Position numbers and translations under genes: made by a program. From positions 1-64,000 of the forward strand of contig PNAA01000022.1 of assembly GCA_003169975.1 (NCBI GenBank): a stretch of DNA of 64,000 nucleotides. Reading direction: 5' to 3'. Each line of letters starts with the position of its first letter. The stretch's first letter is position 1. Of the stretch, positions 1 through 7,939 are shown in pieces. The stretch comes from Spartobacteria bacterium. GTDB taxonomy: Bacteria > Verrucomicrobiota > Verrucomicrobiia > Chthoniobacterales > UBA10450. The notes under the pieces were generated by a model. It saw only the letters and a program-made list of their open reading frames with translations. It did not search any database and was not told where the DNA came from.

Positions 1-235
1 TAGTCAATGATACACTGCAGTAGTCGGAATTGCTCGCGGGCTTGCTTCCGTGAATCGGACAGCAATGCCAGAAGCATCCATCGACAAAGACCGCGATTCG
101 CTCGCGGTGGAAAAGGAAATCTGGCCGCCCCGGCAGGCCAACGTGGCGCCGCCAGCCTGTGATGCCATTTTCTCGAAAGATACGAACAAGCTTAACTTCC
201 GTGTCGCGATTGCCCCTAGAGCGAACCGCTGCCAT
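1..235 (-). CDS. Vsr-like (very short patch repair-type) endonuclease, partial
   Basis: An open frame of at least 78 codons starts at an ATG at 235-233 and runs off the left edge of the window. Its translation contains GITGWRRH, GLPGRPDFLF and FVDGCFWHCCPIHG. This is the hallmark arrangement of Vsr-type and related DUF559 nucleases of the restriction-endonuclease-like fold, where the Asp of PDF and the FVDGCFWH segment build the active site. Known members nick DNA at T:G mismatches made by deamination of methylcytosine, and often neighbour a cytosine methyltransferase, which would have to lie outside the window. After SNSDY the sequence (CSVSLT) stops resembling the family, so the gene may be damaged near the edge. 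The family call is firm; the substrate is inferred. Confidence 0.75.
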   Translation of the reverse strand, partial: MAAVRSRGNRDTEVKLVRIFRENGITGWRRHVGLPGRPDFLFHRERIAVFVDGCFWHCCPIHGSKPASNSDYCSVSLT

Positions 236-273
236 AACTCGCGACCTAACTGACTTGCAAAAAACGTCCGCCA

Positions 274-570
274 TCACATCCAGATTTCACCGAAGTTGAG
301 ATGGGATCTCGTGAATCCACTTGGACGAATCGCCTTTGAGCAACTGCATCGCTTTGGCCAGCGGCATGGTCGCACGCAGGCTGAGAAGGATGTGCACATG
401 ATCGGGACACCACCGATCGCCAGGGCGTGCATGCCGTTTTTCGCGGGCGGTCCCTCCGAGGTACGGTCAAAGCCGAGCGCGAACCTCGCGGGTGAGCACG
501 GGCGCGCGGCCTTTGCTGGCGAAGATGCAATGGAAGAGGGAAGGAATGCACTCTTTCGTCCTTTCCCAAG
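274..570 (-). pseudogene. IS200-like / REP-associated (RAYT, Y1) transposase, degraded
   Basis: Joining the minus-strand frames gives a recognisable Y1 (HUH) transposase: FHCIFASKGRAPVLTREV, then PYLGGTARE, MHALAIGG, PDHVHILLSLRAT and KAMQLLKGDSSKWIHE. The HUH metal-binding motif (PDHVHILL) is preserved in the DNA. Reading the gene through requires ignoring a TGA where the family has Trp (before PYLGG), one extra A in an A-run after GTARE, and one missing base before PDHVH. The C-terminal part with the catalytic tyrosine cannot be recognised, because the frame ends soon after IPSQLRNF. It is therefore a dead copy. A perfect REP-type hairpin lies just upstream at 596-617, as expected for these single-copy REP-binding transposases. 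Confidence 0.8.
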
Positions 571-595
571 GACTTTGCTTGTTTTCGTGGGCGAT

Positions 596-617
596 GCCCA
601 GCGCTAAAGCGCTGGGC
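596..617. repeat. REP-like perfect hairpin next to the transposase remnant
   Basis: A 10-bp perfect inverted repeat (GCCCAGCGCT / AGCGCTGGGC) is separated by two A residues. It lies about 30 bp upstream of the RAYT remnant. RAYT proteins of this type bind and nick such palindromes, so it is probably a REP element mobilised by the transposase while it was active. Confidence 0.6.
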
Positions 618-726
618 TATCTCCAGAAGAATTGATCCGACCGCCACCGCCCAGGGCTATTTACAAGGAAATCGCCGCTGTTTTTTCCGGTCGAGGGCCC
701 GCCTCATTTTTCCGCAAAAATAAGTC

Positions 727-1337
727 TTGCCTAACAAACTCCGGCGGACCCAAACTCGCGCCTTATTGGCAAACATTACCTCAGATCCTGCTTCTCCCGC
801 CCCGGCGGCAAGCGCTCCGAAAGTTCATCGCTCGATCCAAAATTATATCGGCGAAGCCGAAACCTTCATCACTACGGTCAAGACCGATGCCGAAATCAAC
901 CCCGTCATGGATTTACACGGCTATGATGCCGCCGAGCTGGCCACCGCCGATGGCCTCCTCCAAACCGCCGCGGCTGCCTTCGGCGTCCGCCTTGCCGGCA
1001 TCGGAGGGAAGACCGAGAAACATGAAGAATTGATGACGGGGGAAGCGCAGGTGCGCGGCGACTACGCCGCCTTTCGCTCGGTCGCGCGTGCGGCCTTTCC
1101 CGCTTAGGCGGATCGGGTCTCGCTCGGGCTCACCGGCAACGTGCCGCAGGATCTGCAAAAATTCGTACCCTTGCCCACACCAGCTACACGAACGCCGCCA
1201 CAGGGCCGTGGGCGAAGAAGATGAGCAGGCGCAACTACGCGCCCGCGCGCCTGACGATGTGGATCAAAGAGGCGCACGGCGTGGCCCGCGGCGCTTTCCG
1301 CGGCAACCCGGGCGCGCTGACGAAGCTGAAACTGTAG
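727..1337 (+). pseudogene. Decayed gene for a hypothetical protein of about 200 aa
   Basis: A TTG-started frame (727) encodes an Ala-rich helical protein of 126 residues and hits TAG at 1105-1107. The same frame continues without obvious loss of coding character (ADRVSLGLTGNVPQDL), then needs a one-base shift near 1165. After that it continues as TLAHTSYTNAATGPWAKK through KLKL to a TAG at 1335-1337. This looks like one original gene carrying a nonsense mutation and a frameshift. I do not recognise the family. The final TAG belongs to a TGTAGAC repeat-like sequence. The 5' end could also be misassigned. Confidence 0.5.
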
Positions 1338-1433
1338 ACCTCAAGACGCGCCCGCCGGTTCAACCGCGCCGGTGGGCGCTTCGCGGGGCGAAGCGTCTGG
1401 AGTGGGCGACGCTCAGCGACGTACCGCGACTCG

Positions 1434-1832
1434 TTAGGTCAGCGAAATGGCCTGGAACGAACTGACGACGTCGTCCGGGCCGGCCTCGTTGAAGAAGGAT
1501 TCGTAAAAGCCGGGGCCGAGGTCCCAATAATCGCCTTTGTAGTATTCGTCGCGGTAGAAGCGCCAGACGCCGCTGACCACGATCAACGAGCTGATGCGAT
1601 CGTTCCAAAAGTCGCCCAGAAAATGGAAGCTCAGGTTGGTCCGCGCGTAGGCGCCTTTGAAGCAGATGTGATCGTAAACAATGACCTCCGGCAGACGAAT
1701 ACCTCCTTCCGACGCCCTCGCGGACGCCGGGCTTGCCGCGGAGGCGTGATAGCCCAGCGGTCCAACTTTCCACTTCGTGTCAATGATCGCGCCATTGTCT
1801 GGCGACAGCTCGGTCTTGGGTATTTGTTTCAT
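1434..1832 (-). CDS. Beta/gamma-crystallin domain protein
   Basis: The 132-aa protein has no signal peptide. Its C-terminal 85 residues form a beta/gamma-crystallin-like double Greek key: VIVYDHICFKGAYAR, then NDRISSLIVVSGVWRFYRDEYYKGDYWDLGPGFY. It carries the family's calcium-binding signature (N/D)(N/D)xx(S/T)S twice, as NDRISS and near the C-terminus as DDVVSS. Microbial crystallins bind Ca2+ and are linked to stress, dormancy or matrix functions, but the role here is unknown. The stop codon TAA lies inside a CCTAACGA word at 1431-1438. It stands alone between a decayed gene and glpX. Confidence 0.75.
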   Translation of the reverse strand: MKQIPKTELSPDNGAIIDTKWKVGPLGYHASAASPASARASEGGIRLPEVIVYDHICFKGAYARTNLSFHFLGDFWNDRISSLIVVSGVWRFYRDEYYKGDYWDLGPGFYESFFNEAGPDDVVSSFQAISLT

Positions 1833-1918
1833 AAGCGGCTCTTGCTATCTGAATTTGAACAGGCGACCGCACGCTTGTCGAGCACGAGAATGAAGAAAAG
1901 GAAGAAGTAAGAAAGAAT

Positions 1919-1968
1919 AAGGATGAAAATGATCGCCAACAATTCCAGCGGTTTTCATTTTCATCCTT
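1919..1968. repeat. 13-bp perfect inverted repeat upstream of the crystallin gene and downstream of glpX
   Basis: AAGGATGAAAATG at 1919-1931 is repeated inverted as CATTTTCATCCTT at 1956-1968 with a 24-nt loop. It lies 25 bp beyond the glpX stop on the minus strand and is AT-rich compared with its surroundings. It could end glpX transcription, but the loop is long and no clean T-tract follows the stem. The function is uncertain. Confidence 0.4.
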
Positions 1969-1992
1969 CCGCCTTCATCTTTCTGCCTTTTC

Positions 1993-3057
1993 TTAAATGC
2001 GATGCTCGCGATTGTCGGAACGCAGCCGGATCGTTTTGCTCTGGAGATCGTGCGACGCGCGGATGAAACGCACCGTCTTGCTCTTCGCGCGCATCAGGAC
2101 GGAATAGGTGATCGCGTTGGCCCCCTGCGATTTTACCCCGCGGAGGAGCGCGCTGTCGCTGATCCCGGTCGCGCAAAAGATGATGTTTTTTCCATTCGCG
2201 AGATCGTCGGCGAAAAAGACGCGCCCGAGATCTTTTTCGTGGCCGTCGGCAATCAGTTGCGCCTTCTCTTTTTCGTCCCGTGGCCACATCATGCATTGCA
2301 TGTCGCCCCCGAGGCATTTGATCCCGGCCGCGGCCAGGACCGCTTCGGGCGAGCCGCCGATTCCGACGTAGAGATCGATCCCGCTCTCCGGATAGGACGG
2401 GGCCATCGCGGCCGCGATGTCGCCGTCGCTGATCATGCGGAGCGAGGCGCCGACGCGCCGGATTTCTGCGACGATGTGTTTGTGGCGCGGGCGGTCGAGC
2501 ATCACGACGACGACGTCCTGCACGCGTTTGTTCAGCGCCTTCGCCACCGTGATGAGCGTCTCTTCGATCGGGCTCTCCAGCTTCAGAGTTTCAATGCCGG
2601 CGATCTTCATGCTGCGGATGACGTCCGGGCCGTAGGCCAGCTTCATCATGTAAAACGACGGGATATCGCGGAGCGCGACCTTGACTCCTTTTTCCGGCGT
2701 CGCCGCCGCGATGCAGGTGATCGAGTTCGGCGCGCCCTTGGCGATGTTGGTCGTGCCATCGATCGGATCGAGCGCGATGTCGAATTGCGGCGCGCCGGGC
2801 AGCCACATCCCGAGTTGTTCGCCTTTGAAAATGCCGGGGGCATCGTCCTTGATCCCTTCGCCGATCACGACTTCGCCGCAGATGTTCATCAGGTCGAACA
2901 TCCCGCGAATCGCATCGCAGGCTGCGCCATCGGCTTTTTCTTTTTCGCCGCGGCCGAGCCAGGGAAGGGCGTTGAGCGCGGCTGCTTCGGTCGCGCGAAC
3001 GAAATCGAATTCGATGATGCGCTCGATGTCGTCGTAATTCTGTTTTGGGATGCGCAT
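1993..3057 (-). CDS. glpX: Class II fructose-1,6-bisphosphatase
   Basis: This 354-aa protein hydrolyses fructose-1,6-bisphosphate to fructose-6-phosphate, the committed gluconeogenic step, in the cytoplasm. Family features are visible in order: GEVVIGEGIKDDAPG near residues 61-75, the metal/substrate motif LDPIDGTTNIAKG near 96-108, and IGGSPEAVLAAAGIKCLGG near 233-251, typical of GlpX and its SBPase-capable relatives. The length fits the family. It is transcribed alone from the minus strand; its promoter region carries a TGTAGACG-type inverted repeat (3098-3195) shared with the end of the next gene. Nothing in the sequence indicates loss of function. Confidence 0.95.
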   Translation of the reverse strand: MRIPKQNYDDIERIIEFDFVRATEAAALNALPWLGRGEKEKADGAACDAIRGMFDLMNICGEVVIGEGIKDDAPGIFKGEQLGMWLPGAPQFDIALDPIDGTTNIAKGAPNSITCIAAATPEKGVKVALRDIPSFYMMKLAYGPDVIRSMKIAGIETLKLESPIEETLITVAKALNKRVQDVVVVMLDRPRHKHIVAEIRRVGASLRMISDGDIAAAMAPSYPESGIDLYVGIGGSPEAVLAAAGIKCLGGDMQCMMWPRDEKEKAQLIADGHEKDLGRVFFADDLANGKNIIFCATGISDSALLRGVKSQGANAITYSVLMRAKSKTVRFIRASHDLQSKTIRLRSDNREHRI

Positions 3058-3097
3058 CGCCTGATGCTCGCAAAGGTCCGAGACAGTGACAAGCGCG

Positions 3098-3195
3098 TTG
3101 TAGACGCTTCCCTGCGGGAAGCGCGAGAGTTGTTGTCATCGGCTCTGGCCGCGATCCACGCCCGTCCCGCGCTTCGCAGAGCGAAGCGGCTACAA
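3098..3195. repeat. R1 inverted-repeat pair (TGTAGACGCTTC...), BIME-like
   Basis: Two copies of a short hairpin element face each other: TGTAGACGCTTCCCTGCGGG at 3099-3118 and, inverted, GCGCTTCGCAGAGCGAAGCG at 3169-3188 followed by GCTACAA. Related copies occur at 1375-1400, 22923-22956, 24443-24556, 30717-30750, 47062-47171 and 48722-48820. The outer TGTAG supplies the stop codon of the S9 peptidase gene at 3190. Confidence 0.75.
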
Positions 3196-5469
3196 CGGCT
3201 TGCGCGAAACGTCCTCTTTCGGCCCCACTTCGTATTCCGGTTTCGCGATGCCTTTCAGCCAATGATCGAACCAGCCGACGATGTGCTCGAGCCGCTCAAT
3301 CCGGTGCCACGGTTGCCCGGAGCGTGACAGTTCGTGCGTCTCGTTAGGGAACTTCACCATCACCGTCGGAATCTTGCGAAACTTGAGCGCACGAAACATT
3401 TGCTCGCCACCCGCGCCGGGTGGCGTGCGGGTGTCGTCTTCGCCGAGCACGAGCATGAGCGGCGTTTTCACATTGTTGATGTAGGTGATCGGGGAGCGCG
3501 CTTTGTAATCGCCTTCTTTGTCCTCGAAGGGCGGTGTCTTGAACCAGTTCGGCTGGAAGAACGTAAAGTCGGCGGTGTACCACCAGTCGGCCCAATCCGC
3601 GATGTCGCGTTGCGCCACGGCGGCGGCGAAACGGTCGGTCTGTCCGACGACCCAGTTCGTGAGCAGGCCGCCGCCGCTCCCGCCGGTCACGCCCATTTTT
3701 TTCTCGTCGATCCCGCCTCGCCTAACGACTTCGTCCACGCCCGCCATCAGGTCTTTGAAATCGTCGCCCGGATATTTGTATTGGATCACATTGCCGAAGG
3801 CCTGGCCGTAGCTCGTGCTCCCGCGCGGGTTGGGATAAAGCACGACGTAGCCTTTCGCCGCCATCCATTGGAATTCGTGCTCGAAGATGTAGCCGTACGC
3901 CGTGTGCGGCCCGCCGTGGATGTCCAGGATGAGCGGATATTTTTTTGTCGGATCGAAGCCCGGCGGCTTCTGCACCCAGGCCTGAATGCGTTTGCCATCG
4001 AAGCTCTCGTACCAGATTTCTTCCGGCTCGGTCAGGTCGAACTGGCTGAAGAGCGCGTCGTTCGAATGGGTCAACTGGCGCGGCTCCGCTCCCGGTTGAT
4101 CGATGCAAAACAAGTCATTGATCCGGGTCGGCGTGGAAACGAGGTAGACAAGTTTCGTCCCGTCGGCTGAGGCGGAATAGCGCAGCACAGCCTGGTTGCC
4201 ATGCGTCAGCTCAGTGACGGTGCCGTTCTCGGCGCTGAATGAGGCCAGCTGGGTGCGCCCCTCCTTCGAATAAATCTCGACGATGCTTTTGCCGTCGGCC
4301 GACCAGAGTGGGGCGTTGCCACCGAGCCCGCGCGGCGCGGCATTATCGCCGACGACGCTCGCCCCGGCGTCATCGTCGAACTCACTCGTTAGGCTGCGCG
4401 CCTTCGCGTCGGGTGCCAGGTCGATCGTCCAAAGATCGGGCTGCGTGTAGGAATTTACCGGCTCGTTAGCCGAGGCGATAAAGGCCGCCCTCTTCCCGTC
4501 CGGGCTGAGCGTGAGCGGGCCCGTGTCCATTGGGATCGTGGTCAATTTGTTCGCTTCGCCGCCCTTCGCCGGCACCGAGTAAAGTTCCGTTTTCGGCAGC
4601 TCGTAATACGGTTCGTCCACATGCAGCGACGTGAAATAAATCTGCGCGCCATCCTTCGACCAGACCGCGTTGCCTTCGTCGAACCGGCCGCTCGTTAGCT
4701 GCCGCGGCTCGACCTTCTCGTCCGCGCTGTGCGGCGCCGGAATCATCCAGAGATGCTGTGGATGCTTCGGATCGAGATAGCCCTCTTCGTTATCGCGATA
4801 AACGGCCTGCGTGATCACGTGCACGTCGCTCTCGTGTTCCGCTTCTTCCTCGGCTTTTTTGGTGGCCGTGTCCTCTTTTTTCGACGCTTCGTTTTTCTTC
4901 GAAGGCGAGGGCGAACCTTCCGCCGCGACGGCCTTCTTTAGTTCTTCCTCCTTCTTTTTCTTGCGCGCCTGCTTCGCGAGATCGTCCGGGTTCGAGCTAT
5001 TCCTGAATACGATCCACTTTCCATCCGGCGACCACCGCGGATCAGCGGCGCCTTTCGGCAGGTCGGTGAAAGCAAAAGCGTCGCCGCCCGACATGGGCAG
5101 AAGGCAAAGTTGCGGCGGTTGTTTCTTGCCCTCCTTTTCCGCGGCCCGACTGAAGACGAGATATTTTCCATCGGGCGACCAGCGTTGGCCGGTATCGCGC
5201 GGGCCGCTTGTCAGTTGCCGGGGCGGTTCACTGCCCGTCGTCGGTACCACCCAGATGGAAGTGTCGTAGCCATCCTTCTTTTCGTTCACCGTCACCCGCA
5301 CGTAAGCGACGCGCGTGCCGTCGGGCGAGAGCTGCGGGTGGCCAATCCAGACGAAATCGAAAAGATCTTTTTCCGTGATGTTGCGCTTCGCGGGCGCGGC
5401 TGGCGCGAGGGGGCTTATCGTTAGGCAAAGAAAGGGAAAAAGAAAAGCGCGCAGGATTCGGTTCGACAT
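3190..5469 (-). CDS. Secreted prolyl-oligopeptidase family (S9) serine peptidase
   Basis: A 759-aa protein with an N-terminal signal peptide (hydrophobic residues about 7-24 ending in APAAPA), a WD40/TolB-like beta-propeller region made of repeated 'LSPDGxxxAF' blades (residues about 40-480), and a C-terminal alpha/beta-hydrolase domain. The catalytic triad is visible: Ser in TGGSGGGLL, Asp in GEDDTRTPPG and His in NETHELSRSG. This is the acylaminoacyl-peptidase/dipeptidyl-peptidase S9 architecture, which trims peptides in the periplasm or outside the cell. An Ala/Lys/Glu-rich insert (residues about 165-215) is likely disordered. Two CCTAACGA words occur in the coding strand region, one giving the PNE just before the catalytic His. 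Confidence 0.9.
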   Translation of the reverse strand: MSNRILRAFLFPFLCLTISPLAPAAPAKRNITEKDLFDFVWIGHPQLSPDGTRVAYVRVTVNEKKDGYDTSIWVVPTTGSEPPRQLTSGPRDTGQRWSPDGKYLVFSRAAEKEGKKQPPQLCLLPMSGGDAFAFTDLPKGAADPRWSPDGKWIVFRNSSNPDDLAKQARKKKKEEELKKAVAAEGSPSPSKKNEASKKEDTATKKAEEEAEHESDVHVITQAVYRDNEEGYLDPKHPQHLWMIPAPHSADEKVEPRQLTSGRFDEGNAVWSKDGAQIYFTSLHVDEPYYELPKTELYSVPAKGGEANKLTTIPMDTGPLTLSPDGKRAAFIASANEPVNSYTQPDLWTIDLAPDAKARSLTSEFDDDAGASVVGDNAAPRGLGGNAPLWSADGKSIVEIYSKEGRTQLASFSAENGTVTELTHGNQAVLRYSASADGTKLVYLVSTPTRINDLFCIDQPGAEPRQLTHSNDALFSQFDLTEPEEIWYESFDGKRIQAWVQKPPGFDPTKKYPLILDIHGGPHTAYGYIFEHEFQWMAAKGYVVLYPNPRGSTSYGQAFGNVIQYKYPGDDFKDLMAGVDEVVRRGGIDEKKMGVTGGSGGGLLTNWVVGQTDRFAAAVAQRDIADWADWWYTADFTFFQPNWFKTPPFEDKEGDYKARSPITYINNVKTPLMLVLGEDDTRTPPGAGGEQMFRALKFRKIPTVMVKFPNETHELSRSGQPWHRIERLEHIVGWFDHWLKGIAKPEYEVGPKEDVSRKPL

Positions 5470-5508
5470 GCGCCTAAGCTGGCACTGCGCGCGCTCGGCG
5501 CAATCGAC

Positions 5509-5616
5509 GGAAGTCAGCCGTCCCGCCTGACTTGGCCGACGATCTTTCAGCTCGTCGGTTCTTTTCGGGGCAGGCTGGAAGGCTGCCCGCGGAGTCAGTC
5601 AAGATGACTGACTTCC
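5509..5616. repeat. R3 long inverted repeat (GGAAGTCAG ... CTGACTTCC)
   Basis: A roughly 108-bp element starts GGAAGTCAGCCGTCC and ends GACTGACTTCC, with an inner GGGCAGGCTGGAAGGCTGCC stem. Sister copies lie at 9675-9778 and 25691-25811 with the same outer and inner arms and variable centres. It separates the S9 peptidase from the next gene. Confidence 0.75.
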
Positions 5617-5623
5617 GAGCCGC

Positions 5624-6097
5624 CTAACGTTTCCTGGAAGGGGCCGGAGATGGTGGTGGATTGCGGCTTTCGTAAATGGTGAACGACTCCTCCAAGACCA
5701 TGTAATCCTGGTGCAACTGCGCCAGGATCTCCGGCGGAACGGGCGGCGCGCGCAGTTGCTCAATCGCCCTCCGCGCGATCAGTTCGTCCATTTGGCCGCC
5801 CGTGTTTGAGGTCATGAGGTTACGCACCTTCCCACCGGAGGCCGGTATCTCGAAGGTCGTATCTACCGTTCCCACGCTCAGGGAACCTATGTTGGAAGTT
5901 ACCAGGCGATACCAGAGCGGGCCGAGCTGATATTCGACAGTTTTTTTGTAGCGCTCCTGAGCTGGAGAAGCCTTGGCGGGGGGTTTGGGAGCCTCCGCGG
6001 TCAGTGAAGCCGTTCGGCACGAAGCGAGGCAGAGCAAGACGACGAAAGTGAGCGCCTTCGAACAGGGCAGCACCGCGTTCCTCATGCGCCGAACCAT
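5624..6097 (-). CDS. Lipoprotein with TonB C-terminal-like domain
   Basis: This 157-aa protein begins with a lipoprotein signal peptide (residues about 10-28, lipobox LCLASC, lipidated Cys near 28). After a Pro/Ala-rich linker comes a domain resembling the TonB/TolA C-terminus: LGPLWYRLVTSN, then VGTVDTTFEIPASGGKVRNL and AIEQLRAPPVPPEIL, with the beta-strand and 'P(P)VP' ending common in energy-transducer domains. It probably acts at the envelope. No TonB transmembrane anchor or ExbBD genes are adjacent, so a direct energy-transducing role is not shown. Confidence 0.6.
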   Translation of the reverse strand: MVRRMRNAVLPCSKALTFVVLLCLASCRTASLTAEAPKPPAKASPAQERYKKTVEYQLGPLWYRLVTSNIGSLSVGTVDTTFEIPASGGKVRNLMTSNTGGQMDELIARRAIEQLRAPPVPPEILAQLHQDYMVLEESFTIYESRNPPPSPAPSRKR

Positions 6098-6169
6098 AAC
6101 AATGCGCCCGCCAGGCTGACCAATCTTTTTGTTGCGCCCCGCGCAAGTAGCCCCTTAATCTCCTCCCGC

Positions 6170-6382
6170 ATGTTTCGTCCTCGGTTGTCTCCGCTCGCGG
6201 CGCTTGCCGGTTTGCTCATCGTCTTCACTTCCTGCGAGCGTCATCACGTCGGCGAATTGCCGGAATTGCAAAGGGAGCACCTCCATCCTCTCGTACCGCA
6301 GGCGGAAGAGGCCCGACCACCCGCGGCTCCGGCTTCTTCCTCCCCGACCCCGGCGGACTTTTTTCCGAAGCAGCAGCCCTAA
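6170..6382 (+). CDS. Small Pro/Ala-rich lipoprotein
   Basis: A 70-aa protein with a short basic start, a hydrophobic core and a lipobox (IVFTSC, Cys near residue 22), followed by a Pro/Ala/Ser-rich tail. This is a typical small lipoprotein architecture. It is transcribed divergently from the TonB-like lipoprotein and sits just upstream of the peptide transporter. The stop TAA is contained in a CCTAACGA word (6378-6385). The function is unknown. Confidence 0.55.
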   Translation: MFRPRLSPLAALAGLLIVFTSCERHHVGELPELQREHLHPLVPQAEEARPPAAPASSSPTPADFFPKQQP

Positions 6383-6418
6383 CGAGAGCGAATCGCATGC
6401 CTAACGAAAAGTAGCGCC

Positions 6419-7846
6419 ATGGCCAAGTACAAATACGCGCGGACTCCGCCCAACATCAGGACCATGCCGCCCGGTGTTCCCTACATCATCGGCAACGAAG
6501 CGGCCGAGCGTTTCTCCTACTACGGCATGAAGTCCATCCTCGCGGTCTTCATGACTCATTACATTCTGAGCAAGACGGGCGTGCTCGATCCGATGCACGA
6601 GCACGAGGCCGACAGTTACACGCACTATTTCGTCTCCGGTGTTTACTATCTGCCGGTGCTCGGCGCGATCCTCGCCGATGGCTGGCTCGGAAAATATTTC
6701 ACGATCTTTTCCCTCTCGATCGTCTACTGCTTCGGTCATCTCACGCTCGCCTTCATGGATTCGTCGTGGGGCATCGCGGTGGGCGAACGCACCATGCTCG
6801 CGATCGGGCTCGGGCTGATTTGTCTCGGCGCGGGCGGGATCAAGCCGTGCGTCTCGGCGAACGTCGGCGATCAGTTCGGCGAATCGAACAAGCATTTGAT
6901 CTCAAAAATGTTTGGCTGGTTTTATTTTTCGATCAACGCCGGCTCGTTTATCTCCACGATTCTTTGTCCGTGGCTTCTCTCCGATCCGCATTACGGGCCG
7001 CGCTATGCGTTTGGAATTCCCGGCGTGGCGATGTTTATCGCGACGATTTTCTTTTGGGCCGGGCGCAAGAAAATGGTGCACGTCCCGCCCGCCGGGCTCG
7101 GTTATTTGAAGGAAACCTTCAGCAAAGAAGGCCTGATCACGCTCGGCCGAATTGCCCTGGTTTATATTTTCATTCTCTTTTTCTGGGCGCTTTGGGACAT
7201 GAGCAACGGCATCGAGTGGACCTTGCAGGCGCAGAAGATGGATCTGCATTTTCTCGGGATGAACTTGCAGGCGGCACAGGTGCAGACGGCCAATCCGATT
7301 CTGATTCTGATCTTCATTCCGCTCGTCAATTACCTGATCTATCCAATGATCGATCGCTTTTTCCCGCTCACCCCACTGCGCAAAATCGGGATCGGGCTCT
7401 TCCTCACCGGCTTTTCCTTCGTCGTCATCGTTTACGTCCAATCCCAGATCGATCTCGGCCTGAAGCCGACCATTTGGTGGCAAATGCTGGCTTACGTGAT
7501 CCTCACCATGGGCGAAGCGATGGTCTCGATTACCGGCCTCGAGTTCTCCTACACCCAAGCGCCGAACTCGATGAAGAGCTCGGTCATGGCCTTGTGGCTT
7601 TTCGCGATCGCCTCCGGCAATCTTTTCGACGCGCGCTTCAACGCCTGGGATGGGAACGCGGATGGAACGACGAAGCTGACCGATTTTCAATTTTACTCCT
7701 TCTTTACCGTCCTGATGTTTGCCGCGGCAACGCTCTTCGTCATCTTCGCCTGCTTCTACAAGGGCCGCACGCATCTGCAATCCCAAGACTTGACGCCCGA
7801 CGAAATCGCGACCGAACCGATCATCGCTGGCGGCACGCCGACCTAA
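6419..7846 (+). CDS. POT/PTR family proton-coupled oligopeptide transporter
   Basis: A 475-aa multi-spanning membrane protein of the major facilitator superfamily. The proton-coupling signature ExxERF is present as EAAERFSYYG near residue 28. The PTR2 signatures follow: GGIKPCVSANVGDQF near 139-153 and FGWFYFSINAGSF near 164-176. These proteins import di- and tripeptides with H+. The length fits the family. Two CCTAACGA words lie 11 and 33 bp upstream of the ATG. The nearby secreted S9 peptidase could supply peptides, but co-regulation is not shown, as the genes lie on opposite strands. Confidence 0.92.
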   Translation: MAKYKYARTPPNIRTMPPGVPYIIGNEAAERFSYYGMKSILAVFMTHYILSKTGVLDPMHEHEADSYTHYFVSGVYYLPVLGAILADGWLGKYFTIFSLSIVYCFGHLTLAFMDSSWGIAVGERTMLAIGLGLICLGAGGIKPCVSANVGDQFGESNKHLISKMFGWFYFSINAGSFISTILCPWLLSDPHYGPRYAFGIPGVAMFIATIFFWAGRKKMVHVPPAGLGYLKETFSKEGLITLGRIALVYIFILFFWALWDMSNGIEWTLQAQKMDLHFLGMNLQAAQVQTANPILILIFIPLVNYLIYPMIDRFFPLTPLRKIGIGLFLTGFSFVVIVYVQSQIDLGLKPTIWWQMLAYVILTMGEAMVSITGLEFSYTQAPNSMKSSVMALWLFAIASGNLFDARFNAWDGNADGTTKLTDFQFYSFFTVLMFAAATLFVIFACFYKGRTHLQSQDLTPDEIATEPIIAGGTPT

Positions 7847-7939
7847 CTTTTCGTCCCGAGCGTCTGCTCTTTCGGAAGCGACTAACGAGCGACTTCCCCC
7901 TTTTCTTTTCGCGTCTCGACCGCGATCATCATCTCGCGA

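Noticed and set aside
2002-3327. Long plus-strand open frame opposite glpX
   Set aside because: Arg/Asp/His-rich antisense shadow of a clear glpX gene, common in high-GC DNA; no family features.
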